Below the pieces are notes generated by a model, which searched no databases, was not told the DNA's origin, and worked only from the letters and a program-made list of their open reading frames with translations. The translations under genes and the position numbers were made by a program. A stretch of 64,000 nt of DNA from Chromobotia macracanthus. Taxonomy: Eukaryota; Chordata; Actinopteri; Cypriniformes; Botiidae. The DNA lies in assembly GCA_036877525.1 (NCBI GenBank), contig JAZGTH010000107.1, forward strand, positions 1,917,501 through 1,981,500. The letters run 5' to 3'. Shown here piece after piece: positions 50,346-62,422 of this stretch (position 1 is its first letter; each line of letters starts with the position of its first letter).

Positions 50346-50520
50346 CTAGATTGTTTAAAGTTAATTGTTAGTTAATTGTTTAAAGGCTGTCATTTGCTTT
50401 TGATGTTCTGGCTCTGAGTTGAATAAACAAAGCAAAAAAATTGTCTATAACAATAATTAAAGAGAACTATTTTTTATGGTGTTGCTTATAAGACATTCTA
50501 TTTGCAAAATAAATGAGATG
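50346..50520 (+). other. ccdc97: ccdc97 3' UTR with polyadenylation signals
   Basis: AATAAA at 50422-50427 (77 bases after the stop) and again at 50508-50513. The first is followed by an A-rich stretch and then T-rich sequence. Confidence 0.6.
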
Positions 50521-51235
50521 TTGGTCCACGTATTTGTAGTTCCAAAAAGTTAATGCAGTACCCAGCTGTCAGTATTTTGATATGTAGAATATAAAGCATT
50601 TGACATATAACCCAGTGGGACATGGGTGGTACGCCACTTTAAAATGTGTAAATATTGAAAGTTATGTACTGTATGCAGTTGTGACAACTTTGCCACACTA
50701 GTTATAGACATTACATTAACTAAATACCACAGGACTGCAAATGCATGACTGAAAATGGACTAAAAATACGATCTAAAAATATATTTGTAATATGTTTTTT
50801 GTTACTGATCAAAAACCCCAATTCAGTGCATGCGTTTCAAACAGTATCTTAACACATTTAAACAAGCACGTTTCCTCTTATTTCTACTGTAATCCTCAGA
50901 CATTCTAAATTCTGTAAACTTTTAACACTATAAACTCCTTTAAGCGTTAATGAGTTTACACTGTTTAGCAGCAGCCAGTTTAACTACTGTAGACCGAGTA
51001 AATTATCTACATTCTATTAGTAAACTATTAGATAACTTGTCAATCATCAAAAACATTTAGCGATTTTAACTAGCATTACCAGCACTGACATTTAAAGTAT
51101 AACCAAATAACCCACAAAGACCAATGCCTATCTACATGCCCTTCTACCAGAAAATGTGAAAATGTTTCGGTAGTTAAGCATTTGGTTTCAAAATACAGAC
51201 CACACTAAAGTCAATGAGAAATGTGGAGTAAATAC
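50521..51235. other. Convergent intergenic gap ccdc97 / llgl2
   Basis: About 0.7 kb of AT-rich sequence between the inferred 3' ends of two converging genes. Nothing else seen. Confidence 0.5.
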
Positions 51236-53658
51236 TTTATTAACATTCAATATTTCATTAGCATCACTATATCTCAAATTAAAATTCAACATGAGAAATA
51301 AAAATTAAATAGAGGTTCACAGGACAGTTGTTGGATGGAAAGCAAAGGTTAATATAATGAAGGCAAAAATATACAACTGTAAAACAAAGATTTAAGACTA
51401 CAATTAGTGAGGTCCCTTTGAAACGTGTAACAAACGCAACAAAATGGAATATGTGGGGAGAAATGTGACAATTGATACCAAGCAAAGTATTTATGTGCAG
51501 TTTTTAGTTGTAGTTGCAATGTAAATAAAGCAATTTACTTTGTCACCACTATACACTATACATTACTAAAAGCTCACTGGCTGATAACTGCATTATCTGA
51601 TCCGAGCAGTTGGATCAATTATCAATTTGTTTGTGCAATGCCTTCATTTATTATTCTCCCCTGTCAGCTACACTAACTCTATCTGGAAATTACAACACAG
51701 TCTATAATCAGTAAAATATGGGGTTAGAAATGACTGGTTACTCAAATGCCAGTGAAATATCTATAAAATACAAAAATACCACCCCTTAAGCCATATAAAA
51801 TCATTCTAAAGAATACTGTCTAAATAGAAAAAGTCATTAGCTCCTTCATAATTTGTTAATACTTGTGGCAAAGACATATGCAACACGAACAAACCAGTTG
51901 TAATTACTGAGAATACTCAAAGGTTATATACCATGTTCCCTCAAAATACAGACTTCACAGTTATCTGTCAAAATTACTTACAATGGCAAGTGGTTAAGGG
52001 ACATTATTAAAAGTAATAATCAAGACAAAGAAAGGAAAATATCTACCAAACCCACAGGGTCCATAACTTGAACTTTTCAATAGACTCCTGATTCGTAGTC
52101 AGAAAGCATCACAGTATCACAGATATTGCTGAAAAGGCGGTCAGGAGGGAAACAAGTAAACACTTCATAAAGACTGTACATCTTTCTCCTTAAGGAGCTT
52201 GGCACTTAAAATGTTTGAGATTCTAAATGAGTTTTACCTTCATTTTTCCATTACTGTTTTCTGTGGTGCCACAACAAACATGTAACCTAAGAGGTGCAGT
52301 TGGTTGCCTTAATAAAACTTTAGATTGATGAACTTTACTGTAGCAGCTATGCAACTTCTAAATAGAAATCATACTTATTTCGATTTGATTTAAATTCATG
52401 AATGGTACACAGTGAGAACAGCACTAACTTGGGATAAAAGGAATGTTAAAGACAAAAAATAAGAAAGACTTCATGGGATCAGTGCAACTGAAGGCCCCCA
52501 TCTGCAAATAGACATTGTGCAACACATCTTGGCTGTTTTATCTCCTGATCCCGTTAAAAGTCACCTCTCAAATATACCATTTTACGGCCCCGCACAGAAA
52601 AGGAATCAATGGTTGTGGAGAGAATAAAGAAAACAGGAGGAAAGGAAGGAGAGGACAATAATAGAAGGAATCATTCAGTCTTTTGGCACTGGGAAAAGTG
52701 CAACATTCCCATGGCAAAAACTTCATGAGCAACGTTTGGTGCAACTTCAAATACGGAGTCACAAATGTCCCTGTCGACACAAAGTTAGAAGTAATGAGCT
52801 CATCTGATGAGTCGTTCCCATAACAGCTCCTGAAAAGGAAAATCTTCATTAAAGCATAAATACTGAAGCAATTATATATAATTACAGGCAGTCATGCAAA
52901 CGGACTGTTTGATCTTGTAATCAGCCATTACTATTGCATTACCAAATACGGCCACAAGGAGGCAATAGATCTCCCTTGTGCAAATAACATGGAAGACTAA
53001 ATAAAAACACTGGGAAACATGTGGTCTGTCTTTAATTTGCTATAAGTCAGCATTTTATATTCCCTGTGCTTAATTCTGAGAGGAGAGAGCAGAAAGGCAG
53101 ATGTCCCACTGTATGCCAGCTTACAGGATCTGGAATGCAGACTTGCTTTCAATGCAGTCAAACTCAAAGACAAAGATGTCAATCCTTCCCGTTTAGTGTT
53201 TAATAGGTGACTTAAGAGACTGTAGCCATTATCAAACTGGAAACTACTGTGGTAAACAGAGTCATAAAGCAGAGGAACAAGCATTCTCACAAATTTAACT
53301 TAATTATATTCAAACTGAACCCAGGAATAGAATGCCCAACATAGGATTTGTACAGGCACAATGCTTTTGTCCATTTACTTCCTACTGCCATCATCTACTA
53401 GGCTACTGTGTGGCCCAGCTGCTGATTTGCTTTCCTTTACAAAGTTCAAAGTGCTAAGCTCTGTCTAGTGCTAACACTCCAAATCATTTAGTTTGCAAAC
53501 TAACCTCTGGCACAGTTAAACAACTCCCAGACTCAGTGGGGGTCAGTTTCCCCAGCCAGACAAACATCCCTATATATCCTGTCTAATATCTGCAGACCTT
53601 CACAGCCACTACACAAATCTGCTGGAGTTCCTCACCTCCAGCTGTCTGCCGACTCGCT
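51236..53658 (-). other. llgl2: Inferred llgl2 3' UTR, itself interrupted by an intron
   Basis: On the minus strand the last coding exon runs 22-23 bases past the stop to GAG|GTGAGG (exon end 53636). A strong acceptor (TTTTCCTTTTCAG) then opens an exon at 52829. The minus-strand hexamer AATAAA at 51236-51241 could end the transcript. Between 52829 and 51236 no coding frame is recognised. Confidence 0.5.
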
Positions 53659-56062
53659 TCAGTTGATGAGGATTCCAGGAGGTCTTCCATCCTCTTCAGC
53701 GATGTTCCTGAAGTTATTCTCAGCTTCATCCACAGTCCTGAAGAAGCAAAACATTAAGAACCCAAAACACACCACTAATAGACCAGAGTGAATACAAATG
53801 CTCACATTAGGAAGTCTTTGACATCCTCAACAGTGAGCTCGCCAGTGGTGTCCAGAGTGATGTCAGCACTGCTGTTTGGAGAATCCAGGACAGAGGAGGA
53901 CAAGGCGCTCCGCATTTCCTCTAAAAGCCCTGAGACAATGACATCACAACAAATCATCTACAGAGTCACTAGCATTGCCTTTATATTGGTTAACATGATT
54001 TTACCAAGTATGACATGTTCCTGAACATCACTGTTGGTCCTGGAACAACATACCTATTAACAAATTAGGTTTAGGGTTTATTTTAAGTTTAGTATTAGGT
54101 TTAGGACAATTATGTATGATGTAAAATGTATATAATGGGCACACAATATATAATGGGCCTGTATGTGTCTATTTTTTTAAAATAATATTTAATGAACTGT
54201 GATTTTCTGACTGATTTGTATCGTCACAAAAAAGTGGTCATAAAAGAAAAATGATCTTTGTTGAGACATAAAAAAAAATTAAATTGTCATTAAAAAAATA
54301 CTACATTTCCAGTAAAACAAAAACCGCATGGATGCCAAGCAATTTCAGCTAGTCTGGTGAAGAATTACATTTATTTTCCAGCTGTCAAGACTTTGAAATG
54401 CAGAACTGTTACCTTCCGCCTCAACAGACTTGCTCTCGGCTTGTGTCTTATGAGTTCCATTAGCCTGTGGTGAGACTGTCGTGCTGGAACAAAAAACAAA
54501 GACAAAGAATTAAATGTGCTAAAAATGCAAAACTATTATTATGAGCATTTAGATGATTCATCTGTCATGTGATCACCCACCAAAAACTACCCATCTGTAA
54601 ATAACCACTTTCACCACGTCCATTGTGTTAAAAAAATATATGCTCGGATATTAAACCCTAATGGGGGAAAAAGTGAAACGCAAAACTCTCGCAATGGGTG
54701 GAGATAATCACAAAGGAAAGATTTGTACATGTAGTGTATGATTTTAGCATCGCTGGCAGCACCAAATCGAAAATAACTCAATTTGACATTTTCTGAAGGA
54801 AATGTGAATGATGCTTGCCCATGCAAAACTTGCCATCATTATGCTGAAGTGTTGTAGATGGTTGCCAGGACACCTTTATGTGGCTGAGTTGTTCAAAGGG
54901 TTTTTTAGCACATTGCTGTGAAGTTGCCAGGATTTTCTGAGAGGCTGATAGGTGATTCCTTGCTTTAAAGTATAAAGAGGTCAACCCCCAAGACCCTGCT
55001 CTCTAGATACAGCTGAGGTACTTTCATCATTCAGAGTATTAATGTACTGACCTATGGGATTTTTTTGTGTTGTATCAGCCAAACAATCAGAATGTTGTCT
55101 GGTGAATAACAGAACACGTCTCCTCAACATTCAAGGAAGAAGTTTCAAACTTATTTTGAAAGATTAGTAAATTTTATCTTTCATGACTTACCTTTGTGCA
55201 GAGAGTTCATGAGGTCGCTCCGTGTCCACTTGGCAGAATGGCTCTGTGATCACACGAGCAGATAGGGAGAACCGCTCATACTCGGAGGGCGAGATCAAGT
55301 AGAATCCTGAAACCAAACACCACAGTTAAATCTCATTCATGCTGAAGAGCTAGATTGAATGCATGGTACATTTACATATTGATGCATTTAGCAGACACAT
55401 TTACCTAAACCAACTTTTAGGTTGCTTTCCTACATGCGTTCAGGTTTTAGAATTAATCAGTACGTGCATTTTAATGCGAATTGAAGCCATGCTATAGCAT
55501 GAAGCATACTAACCCTGTCCAGTCTTGGTAAACACACAGGAGGCAATGCCGCTTATGTCTTCTTTGCGGATGCAGTCGTAGCGTACTTGCGGTCTCAGTG
55601 CTGGCACGCTAAACACGTGGATGTCACCAAGGTTGGTGAGACACACTAGAGCATTCTCTGAGTAGTCCTCTGAGGTCACGCTGGTGAAGTTTGACAGTGC
55701 TACCTTCCGTACTCTACAACCCTCATGGGCGGTCAACTTGAACTTGGTCTTTGCATTAACTTTAGGTAGCATGAAAACCTTAAATTGCTCCTCAGAAGCA
55801 ATAAGAACTGAGTGGCTGCCCTGCATGTCTGGTGCTTTGGCCAGATCTCTGGAGACTTCATATGGCTCAGGCAGAGGGTTCCCTCGGCCATCTAGCACGG
55901 CGATGGACACTACTGGAGCTCTGTGCATCAGCTGGATCTCCTTCCCCAGTAGGGCCTCAACGCTCTGCTCAGAGAACTTCTCTTGAGAGGGAACGTCCAG
56001 AGCATATGCATACACAGAGCCAGAGTTTGTGCCTGCCCACATGGTAGGACCATGATGTGTTC
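53659..56062 (-). CDS. llgl2: llgl2 C-terminal exons
   Basis: Exons 55514-56062 (MWAGTNSGSVYAYALDVP, KEIQLMHRAPVVSIAVLDG, CIRKEDISGIASCVFTK), 55192-55306 (GFYLISPSEYERFSLSARVI), 54413-54483 (SPQANGTHK), 53806-53929 (DITLDTTGELTVEDVKDFL) and 53659-53737 (to TGA). Domain order matches the second propeller and tail of LGL. SPQANGT and the terminal exons separate it from LLGL1. The exon 55514-56062 donor is GTTAGT. Confidence 0.92.
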
Positions 56063-59000
56063 CTGAAACCAAAATAAAGATCTGGTCATGATGAGGTTCT
56101 CTTGTGTGTTAGTTTAGCAGATGCTCTTCATATCAAGATGTTTGCATTACAAGCCTAAGCTTATACAGCTTGATCTTCAATCTCCATAGGTTTGACCCTT
56201 ATTTATAAATTGATTCTATCAAATTATAAATCTTATATGATATTATATTATTTTGTATAAGTTTACTTAAAATGGCAAAAACTTTGTATAAGTTTATATA
56301 AATCAGAAAATGATAGTCAACGCATACATCCAACACTGATTATTCAAAAGATTTACACATAGGGCAATAGAAACCAGGATGTAACAACATGCTTGTATGG
56401 CTATTCTCACTTTAAAAAGGACCTCAGTTAACCACACAGCTTCTCAGTCCTGTTCCTTGGAGCCTCAAAACATCACATAGTCCATCCATGCACTTTGTTT
56501 GAATACATTTTTTAGTTTTCCCTAGTCAGCACAGCTGCTTCAGACTAGTAATCTAACCTTATCTGACACATTATGATGTTCCAAAAACCACTCACACTCA
56601 CAACTGCAGATTTTGTGCCTATTATTGTGTATCATTTAAATACATTGCACTAATAAAACAATATTTGTTTTATTAGTGCACACAATATTCTTAACACAAT
56701 ATCATTGTGTTAAGAATTCCCTCTTGGAGACTTTCCCTCCTTCCAAAAATTTAATCACCATTGCACAAGAGCCTGTTTGAGTTAAGAGGTCATATACTTG
56801 CAGATGAGGAAAATGAGCTAGAGCTGCCTTGTTTTTGTGGACCAGACTATCCAGACATCATAATCTACAGAGATGGCATATATCACTTACTTTAATAAAA
56901 CACAAACATGGGTAAGTGTGTAACAGTCTTGATCAGGTTTGGCTGTAGAGAGTGTTCAGGGACAGCCCACACATTTCACACAGAACAGACAAAAACAAGA
57001 GTAGAAAGTTCTTCTGTGCTCTCTAAACTCGCGTCTATCCAGCTGAAAATACAAAACGTACCCTAGTGGGAACTATCTCTAGGTACTCTAGGTACTTTAA
57101 TAAGCCTCAAATGTTCTCAACTGGGTGGAAGGCAATCCATATTTAATTAAGCCAAAACAAAGCAAAATTTTTAAAAACCATTTTCCTGAAATTATTTTTT
57201 TCACATCAGGATGAGAGAATGTCGATGTAGTAATGTTGATGAAGGTTGATGTAAAGTGTGTATTTTAAGTTCATTTATGAAGGTCTTCTAAGTAAAGTGT
57301 GTATATGCATTGTGAAAATATAAAATAACTTGTCTTTCTCACCGTCTCTGAGGAAAGTGTCAGCGAAACAGAGACAGCGGACCACTCCAGACAGCGAGTC
57401 GTCTGCAGAGCGGGGCTCAATCCGTCTCTGTACTGGTGCTACATCAGCATCCTGCTCCGCCAGCTGAGCATTTGCCTCCTGTACCTGGAGGAAACAAGAT
57501 AAAGATCTTATTCAAAGGAAACTAAGTCTACTAAGTCTCTTTAAACGCATTACTTAGAGTCAGAAAATCTGTACGACTGATATAAATGCATGCAAGATGT
57601 CTGGACACAACCAAATGATAATGACCAACACTCACTTTACTGGTGGGACTGGTAACCACAGCACGTTTCTTTCCTGAGACTCTGCTCTTCCTGATTCTCC
57701 TGAAGGACTGGCGCAGAGATTTCTTCAAAGACTTCACTCGAGAGAGAGGGCCCTCCATAGCCAGAGAGTCATTGGGGTGAAGGGTGCACCTACAGCAACA
57801 ACACAAAACAAATACCATTCAAATCACACAAGCAGGGCTTTAATTACTGACAATCATACAATCAAGATGGCATTTTTAGACTCAGTGATAATTTAAAAGA
57901 ATCTGTTGGGAAATTTAACTACACTTTTTCACATTATACTAAACAATGACCAGCTCTATTATTGCAAGTGATGAGTGATTTAACAAAGATAAAATATTCA
58001 AGATTTTGTATTTAAAAGTGTTCCTAACTGAACGATCACTAATATCTTGTAAAGTTATTGTACACTGTAATTGCTGAAGGAAATGCTTATTAAAATATGA
58101 CTATTTTTAATGACATATTCTAAATGACAATACTCTCTTTGAAGTGTTCAAAGATGGGCCTTTTGCAAAGCATTTTGCAAAGTAACAAAGCAGTCATGGA
58201 CGGCCCGATGAGTTACCTCGCCAGCACTGGACTTCGCCGATGATAGTCAAAGAGGCCAAAGCCATGACTGGTGCCAAAGGCAATGAGGTTCCACTCTGCG
58301 TGCAGGGTTACCGCAGTAACGGCTGCAGGGGGCATGCACTGCACCAGGACAACCGGCTGGAATCCAGGAGCAAACACTACAGAGCCGCTCTTAGGAGGCA
58401 GTCTGTCATGACCCTTCCACGTAAAACCCTCACGATCCTGGAGAAGGTCCACTGTTGCCACATCAATCATGTGATCAGACTTCTCATCACTAAGAACCAT
58501 CACTATCACCTGTGAACAGAGTATAGGTTACAACATTACTACTATTACTTTTTCCAAGTAGCAACAGCTGTCTGAAAACTTCCCAGCTAGACAACATTTT
58601 CTGTCATAGACACCCCCAATGTGAGGACAGTGGGCATCCAGATCATGCTGCCTTGAGATACCTAATTTTAGATAAAATCTTATGTAAATCTTATGCTTTA
58701 TCTTATAAAACACCATATGTATCCTGCAATCCTAGAATGCATTGTAACAGACTTTCTCTGTTTTGAATCAGTCACTTATGAGGTTTCATTTCAATTAGGG
58801 TGAAGAACCGTAGAAGGTCGGTGGCAACTCACTAGGCTTTGAAACAGAGCTACAGAATAAGACATTTGCATCCATCATAAAAAACAGCAGTCACACCTGT
58901 CCAGCAGTTCCAGCCACCACCAGTTTTCCACTGTATTTACAGAGGCTGATCTTCTGGATTCCCAGTCTGGGATCATCACTGTATGGATCAAAACAGCCCA

Positions 59001-62000
59001 CCTGGAAATAAAAATAATAATAATTGCAATTAATTTTGGTCCATGGTTCAAAGGTACCATCAAAAAGGGGCACTGTAACGCTGTACCTTTCAAAAATACC
59101 TCACATGCCAAAGAAAGATCAAATACCAAATACCATACTATAGAACCTTCAAGAAAAAACATGCTTGTGTAATGAGCATTTTAACATGTAATAAGCTATG
59201 TAATACAATGGTGAACACCAAAAGCCCATTTCCTTCTTCTCTAGACCCACTGACCCTTAACGACATGTCTGCTCCCAACCAAACAGATGCATACAAACAC
59301 AAGAACAAAGCAAAGACTGGAATGTTATTCAGTACTGGAAAAATCAGTAAAACAAAAGCAGTGCCATCCAGTGCAGAAATGTGCCCCACCTTCAGTAGAC
59401 AAAAGTGAAGCAGTTTAGCCTTCACACAGTCTGCTTTTAATTAAGGTGCAAAAAGGGAAGGGGCTTTATTTTGAATCCCATATGCTCTAGTGGGCCACAC
59501 GCCAGACTTCACGAGCAGCAAAAGATAAAGGTGAATTAGAAAAACAAAAGAGGAGATGGTTTGGTAACTTGCTAGGCAAGAAGTAGCCTGAAAGAAAAGT
59601 TGTTTAAACAAGTGTTATGAAATAAAGTAAAATCCTACTCTCCTAAAATGCAGATAATGTAACCTTTGTTTTAATGTGGGGGAAAAAAAAATCTCCCATA
59701 ATTCCTGACCTTTCTAAAAGGAGGCCAGTCCTCCTCCCCTGTTTGTGTCAGGCTGTCGTTGTGGTCGCAGTCGGTCTGAAAGATGTTTGCTGTGCTCAGT
59801 TTGTACAGAGGTTTAAGTGACACTCCCGATGCATCCCAGAAACGCACTGTGCCGTCCTCGTGACTACAATCAGCAAAACAGCAAGACATCATCATGACAC
59901 TTGATTCAAATGAATAGAATGATACTTTAATCATTTCATTAAGGCTTACTGGATGTTTTATCTACACTCTTATTAAACATTTAAGCAGCTGTTCAAATAA
60001 ATGTTATGTTGGTTTGTAATAAGACATTGGAGCAGAGCAATAAAATAAACCCTCACCCAGTTAATAGGAGTTCTGTCTGCTTTGGATCAGGTGCTAAGTT
60101 TTTCCCTCCACATATTGGCCAATTCTGTCAAAGTAAAGAAAGAGAACATAAATCAGATCGGCCACTTCAATGAAAAACATCTGGCAATTCTCAAATTCTG
60201 ACGAAATAACATTAAATAACAACTTTGATGCTGGTTTGCATTTTATTGACTGTTGTTAAATAAAATGATTTTCAGAAATTCACACCACTAGCTTATAAAG
60301 CTATAAAATCTAAAAATACAGTATGAGCATATTGTTGATTCATTTATTTAACAATACCCTGAAAATGAAGGGTGGCTTTTTGATGATCTCACAATGTTAT
60401 TCACATAACAGATGTTACATGTAAATTACAATTTTTTTGTTTCTTGCTGAAATGGAAGAGAGGAAAAATAGGTTATGTAAACATCCATGCGTAATTTACA
60501 TCACAACCCTTTTCAAATTTCTCTAAAAACCAGCAAAGTAAACTTGAAATAACTGCATTGACTATATGTGCATGATCGTGTATGTAGGCCTCTGTGTCAG
60601 TTCAGTCACCTCATAGTTCTGCAGGGGACACTGTTGCTGTCCAGCACTGATCACTCTTTCCCACAACTTGGGTGGCACGTTTGAGATGTGGCATGAACAA
60701 GTGATGGCAGAGGAGTGCAGAGGAGCCAGATATGGAACAGGGATAGTGGGCCAGCCAGCCATCTGAAGATCAATCACCACCAGCTCCTCTTCCAAAAGAA
60801 CCACGAGGGCTGAAGGGTCATCAAATTCTAAGAGAGAGAAAAGTGGTTGCAACCAAAGTCCCACCACAGGAACCAAGAAAACATTCTCTAAAACCAAGGA
60901 AGTGCACTCCAGTGCAGGTCTGCTGTGGCTCAGCAGCAGCCCGCTTACCATTATTTCTGTCTATAAAGTGGATGGTGAAGAAGTCTATGACACGGGAGGT
61001 GAAGTCCAAGGTGACGTGGTTGCTGTCTCGGAGGATGGTTAAGCAGTGTCTGTCTCCATAGCTGGCTCTGGGCATCCCACCACTGAAGAGCACCAGAGGA
61101 GCTCTGCAGAGAAAACAAAGAATATTCTCAAATCAAACAGGCAGAACTGAAACGTGACTGGAGACTTAATCTTCACACACTACACCACCAACCCTGATTC
61201 TGTTGTCCTCCATAGGATCTTGTTCACAGCCTTGCAGGGAAAGGGGCCTGAGACATAGAAGAAAAAAAATAACAAAATGAATGTAAGAGAAACCACCAAA
61301 ATATAGACATCTTGGCAGAGAATAGTAAACATGGCAGAGTAAAACTAAAGTTAAAGGAAAATATCTGTAGATCCCAAAGCAGTTTTTGTCAACAAACCAT
61401 CAACTAATAGAGAAAAGAGCATTTGAGGTTTACAATCTATTTTAATAGGTCTAGAAGGGGATTTTAATGGCCTATTACAAGAGACAAATGGACTTGGAGC
61501 TTTGGTATAGATCAACATTTCCTGACATTGTGAAAGTTAAGCAAACATTACAGTATGACCAGGTTGTCTAAGAACTTATAGCTACTGGCGTAACTTACAC
61601 ACCAAGCAACCCACACTTACAATAAAAGTACCATGTTGGTAAAACCATGGTACCATGTCAAAACAAAAAAAAATAAGGTAGTTCCATGGTACTTTTTTAT
61701 TTTGTTTATTAGCTGTGTACCATCGTACAGCTACAACTGTGTGTGTGTGACATCCAAGATGTAAAGAGTTTTGTAACTTTTGTCTTGTGCTATGGCTCAC
61801 CATATGGTATAGTGGAGGAGACAGGGTCATGAGTACAAGGATTGCTGCTGCTCACAGCCCACACCATGTATCCACCATCACTATGGGAACTGACAAAGCT
61901 GTTACCCGACCGTTCCCATACCAAACTCTCCAGCTGCTGCAAGAGTGACAGGTCCACACAATACACCCAGTCAAACAAAAACAAAACACACAAGACAGAA

Positions 62001-62422
62001 AGCCAAAGAGTTCAAGTTAAACCATCTGGACATCTTGACACCAAGCCCCCTGACTTAAAGATGTAATTTGAGCCATGTTCTGAATCACGAACAGATATGT
62101 CCGTTGACCTGAATGACTGGAGCTCAGTTTCGAACAGTTATTTGACATTACAGATAGAAACTTGGTTTCGATTTTCAATTCTGCTTCTTAAATCTCATAA
62201 AACCAGAGGGTGTTGAAACCCATTTGAGAAACATCATCTAAGGCGTGCCACACACACACCTGTTTCCCCAGGAAGAGGTTGTCTACATGTCGACTGTTGA
62301 GGTCCCAGAGTACAACCAGACCTCTGCTGTATCCAATGAGGATTTTATCTGAGTCTTTCGGATGTTCCTGCAGAGACTCCACAGGCCCCAATGATTTTCC
62401 ACACTTGTAATCCTCTGGAACA
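53659..62422 (-). CDS. llgl2: Lethal giant larvae homolog 2-like WD-repeat polarity protein, 16 exons, 5' partial
   Basis: Cytoskeletal/cortical protein that sets apical-basal polarity with Scribble and Dlg and is excluded from the apical cortex by aPKC phosphorylation. Exons in gene order: 62260-62422, 61801-61936, 61193-61247, 60949-61103, 60610-60827, 60057-60124, 59710-59863, 58897-59001, 58217-58509, 57636-57789, 57343-57484, 55514-56062, 55192-55306, 54413-54483, 53806-53929, 53659-53737. Phases agree at all junctions; 859 codons plus TGA. Family motifs: KSLGPVESLQEHPKDSDKIL, SSHSDGGYMVWA, FSGGMPRASYGDRHC, LLLTGHEDGTVRFWD, DPYSDDPRLG and LLQDREGFTWKGHDRLP. The C-terminus (TLDTTGELTVEDVKDFL, then ENNFRNIAEEDGRPPGILIN) fits LLGL2, not LLGL1. 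The N-terminal ~170 residues lie beyond the window. Confidence 0.92.
54810..54970. repeat. 'gttgctaaggtgttctgagtgg' dispersed repeat, copy 3
   Basis: Begins 'cccatgcaaaacttgccatc' and carries 'cattgctgtgaagttgccagg' and 'ttctgagaggctgataggtg'. More diverged than the other two; in an llgl2 intron and antisense to that gene. Confidence 0.6.
55365..55425 (-). repeat. SINE-like tail, antisense copy
   Basis: On the minus strand it reads 'gtaaatgtgtctgctaaatg', the same tail family. Lies in an llgl2 intron. A shorter match ('tttagcagatgctcttcat') lies at 56114-56132. Confidence 0.45.
57636..57789 (-). CDS. llgl2: llgl2 exon with aPKC phosphorylation / polybasic region
   Basis: Encodes CTLHPNDSLAMEGPLSRV then KSLKKSLRQSFRRIRKSRVS and GKKR. 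The repeated basic-Ser pattern is the conserved LGL polybasic segment. In this family it binds membrane phospholipid and is released when aPKC phosphorylates its serines. All of those serines are present. Confidence 0.93.
58217..62422 (-). CDS. llgl2: llgl2 exons coding the middle WD-repeat propeller region
   Basis: Exons 62260-62422 (SVPEDYKCGKSLGPVESLQ), 61801-61936 (QLESLVWERSGNSFVSSHSD), 61193-61247 (PFPCKAVNKILWR), 60949-61103, 60610-60827 (LEEELVVIDLQMAGWP), 60057-60124 (NWPICGGKNLAPDP), 59710-59863 (HEDGTVRFWDASG), 58897-59001 (KYSGKLVVAGTAGQ) and 58217-58509 (AFGTSHGFGLFDYHRRSP). Exon 61801-61936 starts at a CAGCAG acceptor (NAGNAG), so a one-glutamine variant is possible. Confidence 0.9.
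61624..61696. mobile_element. Small palindromic repeat ('accatggtactttt' type)
   Basis: AAAAGTACCATG (61624-61635) and its exact reverse complement CATGGTACTTTT (61685-61696), with 'aaaccatggtaccatg' between them. A frequent foldback repeat type in cyprinid introns, here in an llgl2 intron. Confidence 0.55.

Noticed and set aside
55684..56047. Plus-strand open frames opposite llgl2
   Set aside because: Antisense shadows of llgl2 exon 55514-56062, which matches LGL motifs on the minus strand.
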